From the NCBI GenBank assembly GCA_027030825.1, contig JALVEM010000406.1, forward strand, positions 1-8,062: a stretch of 8,062 nt of DNA, in the 5' to 3' direction. The stretch is from Thiohalobacter sp. Lineage in GTDB: Bacteria > Pseudomonadota > Gammaproteobacteria > Thiohalobacterales > Thiohalobacteraceae. How positions within the stretch are numbered: the first letter of the stretch is position 1; each line of letters opens with the position of its first letter. A model generated the notes under the pieces. That model ran no database searches. It was given only the letters and a program-made list of their open reading frames with translations, and was not told the DNA's origin. Shown here piece after piece: positions 6,512 to 8,062 of this stretch. A program made the position numbers and the translations under genes.

Positions 6512-7092
6512 TGGCCGCCCTCCGCATCCTCGTCACCGGCATCCCCGGCGCCGGGGTTGACCAGCTTCGCCTTCAGGGTGAAGGCCGCGACCCGGTTGCG
6601 CCCGACCAGCTTGTTCTCGATGACCTCCAGCCGCGGGTCGGCCATCCAGGGCGAGGCCTCGATGTTGCGCATGTAGGCGGACACGCGGGCATTGGACTGG
6701 GCCACGCCCACCATGGTCAGCTCGTTCCCCTTCTGGGTGAAGCTGTCGAGGTAGACGCCGTCGGGAATGGTCCGGACCAGCTGGTCCATCAGGTGCACGC
6801 TCAGGGGGCGGTTGTGCTGGAGTTCCTGGATCACGTTCATGCGCGCGAGCAGCTTCTCGCGGGTGGATTCGAGCTCCCGGATCTCCTTGATCTCCTCGTC
6901 CACCTTGCGGATGTGCTGTTCGAGGAAGGCGTTGCGGGCCTCCTGGGCCTCGATGCGGGCCTGGATCTGCATGTGGGCGAGGAAGACGAGCACCGCCGCC
7001 AGCGCCATGACCAGACCGGCCTGGATGGCGAAGTCCTTCTGCTGCTTCTTGCGCAGCGCCTCGCGCCAGGGAAGGAGGTTGATCTCTGCCAT
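6508..7092 (-). CDS. pilN: Type IV pilus assembly protein PilN
   Basis: PilN links the cytoplasmic PilM ring to the periplasmic part of the alignment complex. The 194-residue product opens with EINLLPWR (3-10), the conserved peptide that docks into PilM. One transmembrane helix follows (about 22-41), then a coiled coil (about 43-90) and a PilN/PilO-type ferredoxin-like periplasmic domain (about 95-180). The C-terminal tail is Gly/Asp/Glu-rich (181-194). The ATG at 7092 lies 12 nt after the pilM stop and six bases after AGGAGGG (7099-7105), whose first A is the last base of the pilM stop codon. The downstream end overlaps pilO by 4 nt. Confidence 0.96.
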   Translation of the reverse strand: MAEINLLPWREALRKKQQKDFAIQAGLVMALAAVLVFLAHMQIQARIEAQEARNAFLEQHIRKVDEEIKEIRELESTREKLLARMNVIQELQHNRPLSVHLMDQLVRTIPDGVYLDSFTQKGNELTMVGVAQSNARVSAYMRNIEASPWMADPRLEVIENKLVGRNRVAAFTLKAKLVNPGAGDAGDEDAEGGQ

Positions 7093-7104
7093 GTCCGTCC
7101 CTCC

Positions 7105-8062
7105 TCAGTAGTAGCGGGTGCCGAAGGCACGCAGGGCCAGCCCGCAGGCGATCAGCATGGCCGGTGCATCGTTGCGCAGCGCCTGGGGCTTGATGCGCGA
7201 GGCGAGCGGCATGCTGGCGAACGGATTGGCGACGATGGTGTCTATGCCGGTGTGCTCGGCGATGATCTGGTCCGCCTGCGGAATCGAGGCGCTGCCGCCG
7301 GCCAGTATCAGCATGTCCACACTGTCGTACTGCGTGGAGGAGAAGAAGAACTGCAGCGAGCGGTTCACCTGCTGGGCCATGGCTTCCCGGAAGGGATGCA
7401 GGACCTCGGTCTCGTAGTTGTCGGGGAGCCCTCCCTGGCGCTTGGCCATGCCGGCCTCCTCGTAGGAGAGGCTGTAGCGGCGCATGATCTCCTCCGTGAG
7501 CTGCTTGCCGCCGAAGGCCTGGTCGCGGGTGTAGATGACCTTGCCGTCGTGAAGCACGCTGAGTGTGGTCATGGTGGCGCCGATGTCGGCGATGGCGATG
7601 GTCTTCTCGACACCCTGGTCGGGCACCTGGTCGGCGAGCAGCCGGAAGGCGTTCTCGAGCGCGTAGGCCTCGATATCGACGATCCGGCATTCCAGACCAC
7701 CGGCCTCGACGGCGGCGACCCGCATCTCGACGTTCTCGCTGCGCGAGGCGGCGAGCAGGACGTCGATGGTGTCCGGATTGTTGGGCGAGGGCCCCAGGAC
7801 CTCGTAGTCCTTGTAGACCTCGTCGAGGGGATAGGGGATGTACTGGTCGGCCTCGAGCTCGATCTGGGCCTCGAGTTCCTGCTCGCTCAGATTGGCCGGC
7901 ATGGTGATGACCTTGGTGATCACCGAGGAGCCGGAAACCGCGACCGCGGCCTGCTTCGCGCGCGTCCCGGAACGCTTGACGGCGCGGCGGATGGCCTCGC
8001 CCACGGCCTCGCTGTCGTTGATGGTCTTCTCGACCACGCAGTTGGGAGGCAGGGGCTCGACC
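7105..8062 (-). CDS. pilM: Type IV pilus assembly ATPase-fold protein PilM (5' end outside window)
   Basis: PilM is a cytoplasmic actin-like (FtsA-type) protein that binds the PilN N-terminus and connects it to the motor ATPases. The frame runs open to the window edge, reading VEPLPPNCVVEKTINDSEAV, which matches the interior of known PilM proteins. The GTG at 8037 is therefore an internal valine, not the start. About 318 residues are present and roughly 40 N-terminal residues, including the first phosphate-binding motif, are missing. Visible features are the ITKVITMPANL and QIELEADQYIPYPLDEV blocks, the second phosphate-type motif DIGATMTTLSV (from about 7587), the adenosine motif ILAGGSASIP (near 7305), and the C-terminal ACGLALRAF. 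Any operon promoter lies beyond the window. Confidence 0.96.
   Translation of the reverse strand, partial: VEPLPPNCVVEKTINDSEAVGEAIRRAVKRSGTRAKQAAVAVSGSSVITKVITMPANLSEQELEAQIELEADQYIPYPLDEVYKDYEVLGPSPNNPDTIDVLLAASRSENVEMRVAAVEAGGLECRIVDIEAYALENAFRLLADQVPDQGVEKTIAIADIGATMTTLSVLHDGKVIYTRDQAFGGKQLTEEIMRRYSLSYEEAGMAKRQGGLPDNYETEVLHPFREAMAQQVNRSLQFFFSSTQYDSVDMLILAGGSASIPQADQIIAEHTGIDTIVANPFASMPLASRIKPQALRNDAPAMLIACGLALRAFGTRYY

Noticed and set aside
5871..6542. N-terminal extension of the pilP frame back to 6542
   Set aside because: This part overlaps pilO out of frame and reads Arg/Pro-rich shadow sequence. The ATG at 5870 has a ribosome site, an ATGA overlap and a lipoprotein signal.
6533..7690. 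A 385-codon minus-strand frame across the pilM-pilN junction
   Set aside because: It is a shadow frame over two well-conserved genes, with His/Arg/Gly-rich composition and no family resemblance.
8035..8037. GTG at 8037 as the pilM start
   Set aside because: The frame continues upstream with the conserved VEPLPPN segment to the window edge, so the gene is cut by the window and not short.

Overview
The window comes from a GC-rich gammaproteobacterial chromosome. The gene order pilM-N-O-P-Q followed by aroK-aroB is the conserved gammaproteobacterial type IV pilus / shikimate cluster. A dGTPase-like gene follows aroB here. The protein sequences resemble those of Chromatiales/Ectothiorhodospiraceae-type purple or sulfur bacteria and Xanthomonas/Pseudomonas relatives; the exact genus is an inference I cannot settle from this sequence.

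All eight genes lie on the minus strand, so transcription runs from high to low coordinates. From right to left: pilM (5' end cut off by the window edge), pilN, pilO, pilP and pilQ form a tightly packed operon, with a 12-nt gap, two 4-nt ATGA overlaps and a short gap before pilQ. PilM is the cytoplasmic actin-like ring protein. PilN and PilO are the inner-membrane alignment proteins. PilP is the periplasmic lipoprotein link, and PilQ is the outer-membrane secretin through which the pilus passes. Together they form the trans-envelope alignment complex of the type IVa pilus machine. After an intergenic stretch of about 220 bases come aroK (shikimate kinase), aroB (3-dehydroquinate synthase) and a dNTP triphosphohydrolase of the HD superfamily. 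aroK, aroB and the HD gene are separated by 20 nt and 1 nt and look co-transcribed.

The coding content is ordinary. The unusual part is the pilQ-aroK junction (about 2897-3133), which is densely packed with inverted and direct repeats. It holds an imperfect palindromic element of about 160 bp (2927-3086), a perfect 26-bp palindrome sharing one of its ends (3076-3101), a partial direct copy of the element end next to the pilQ stop codon (3091-3127), and a separate 10-bp-stem hairpin lying on the probable aroK start codons (2897-2920). Because the sequence CAGCCTGTCG occurs twice in one orientation with its complement between them, two mutually exclusive RNA hairpins are possible ahead of aroK. 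This is either a dispersed palindromic repeat that landed in the operon or a leader structure controlling aroK; the sequence alone does not decide. A second repeat of the common ATTCCGGG...CCCGGAAT type lies downstream of the HD gene (1-80). No RNA genes, CRISPR, phage or insertion-sequence genes are visible.
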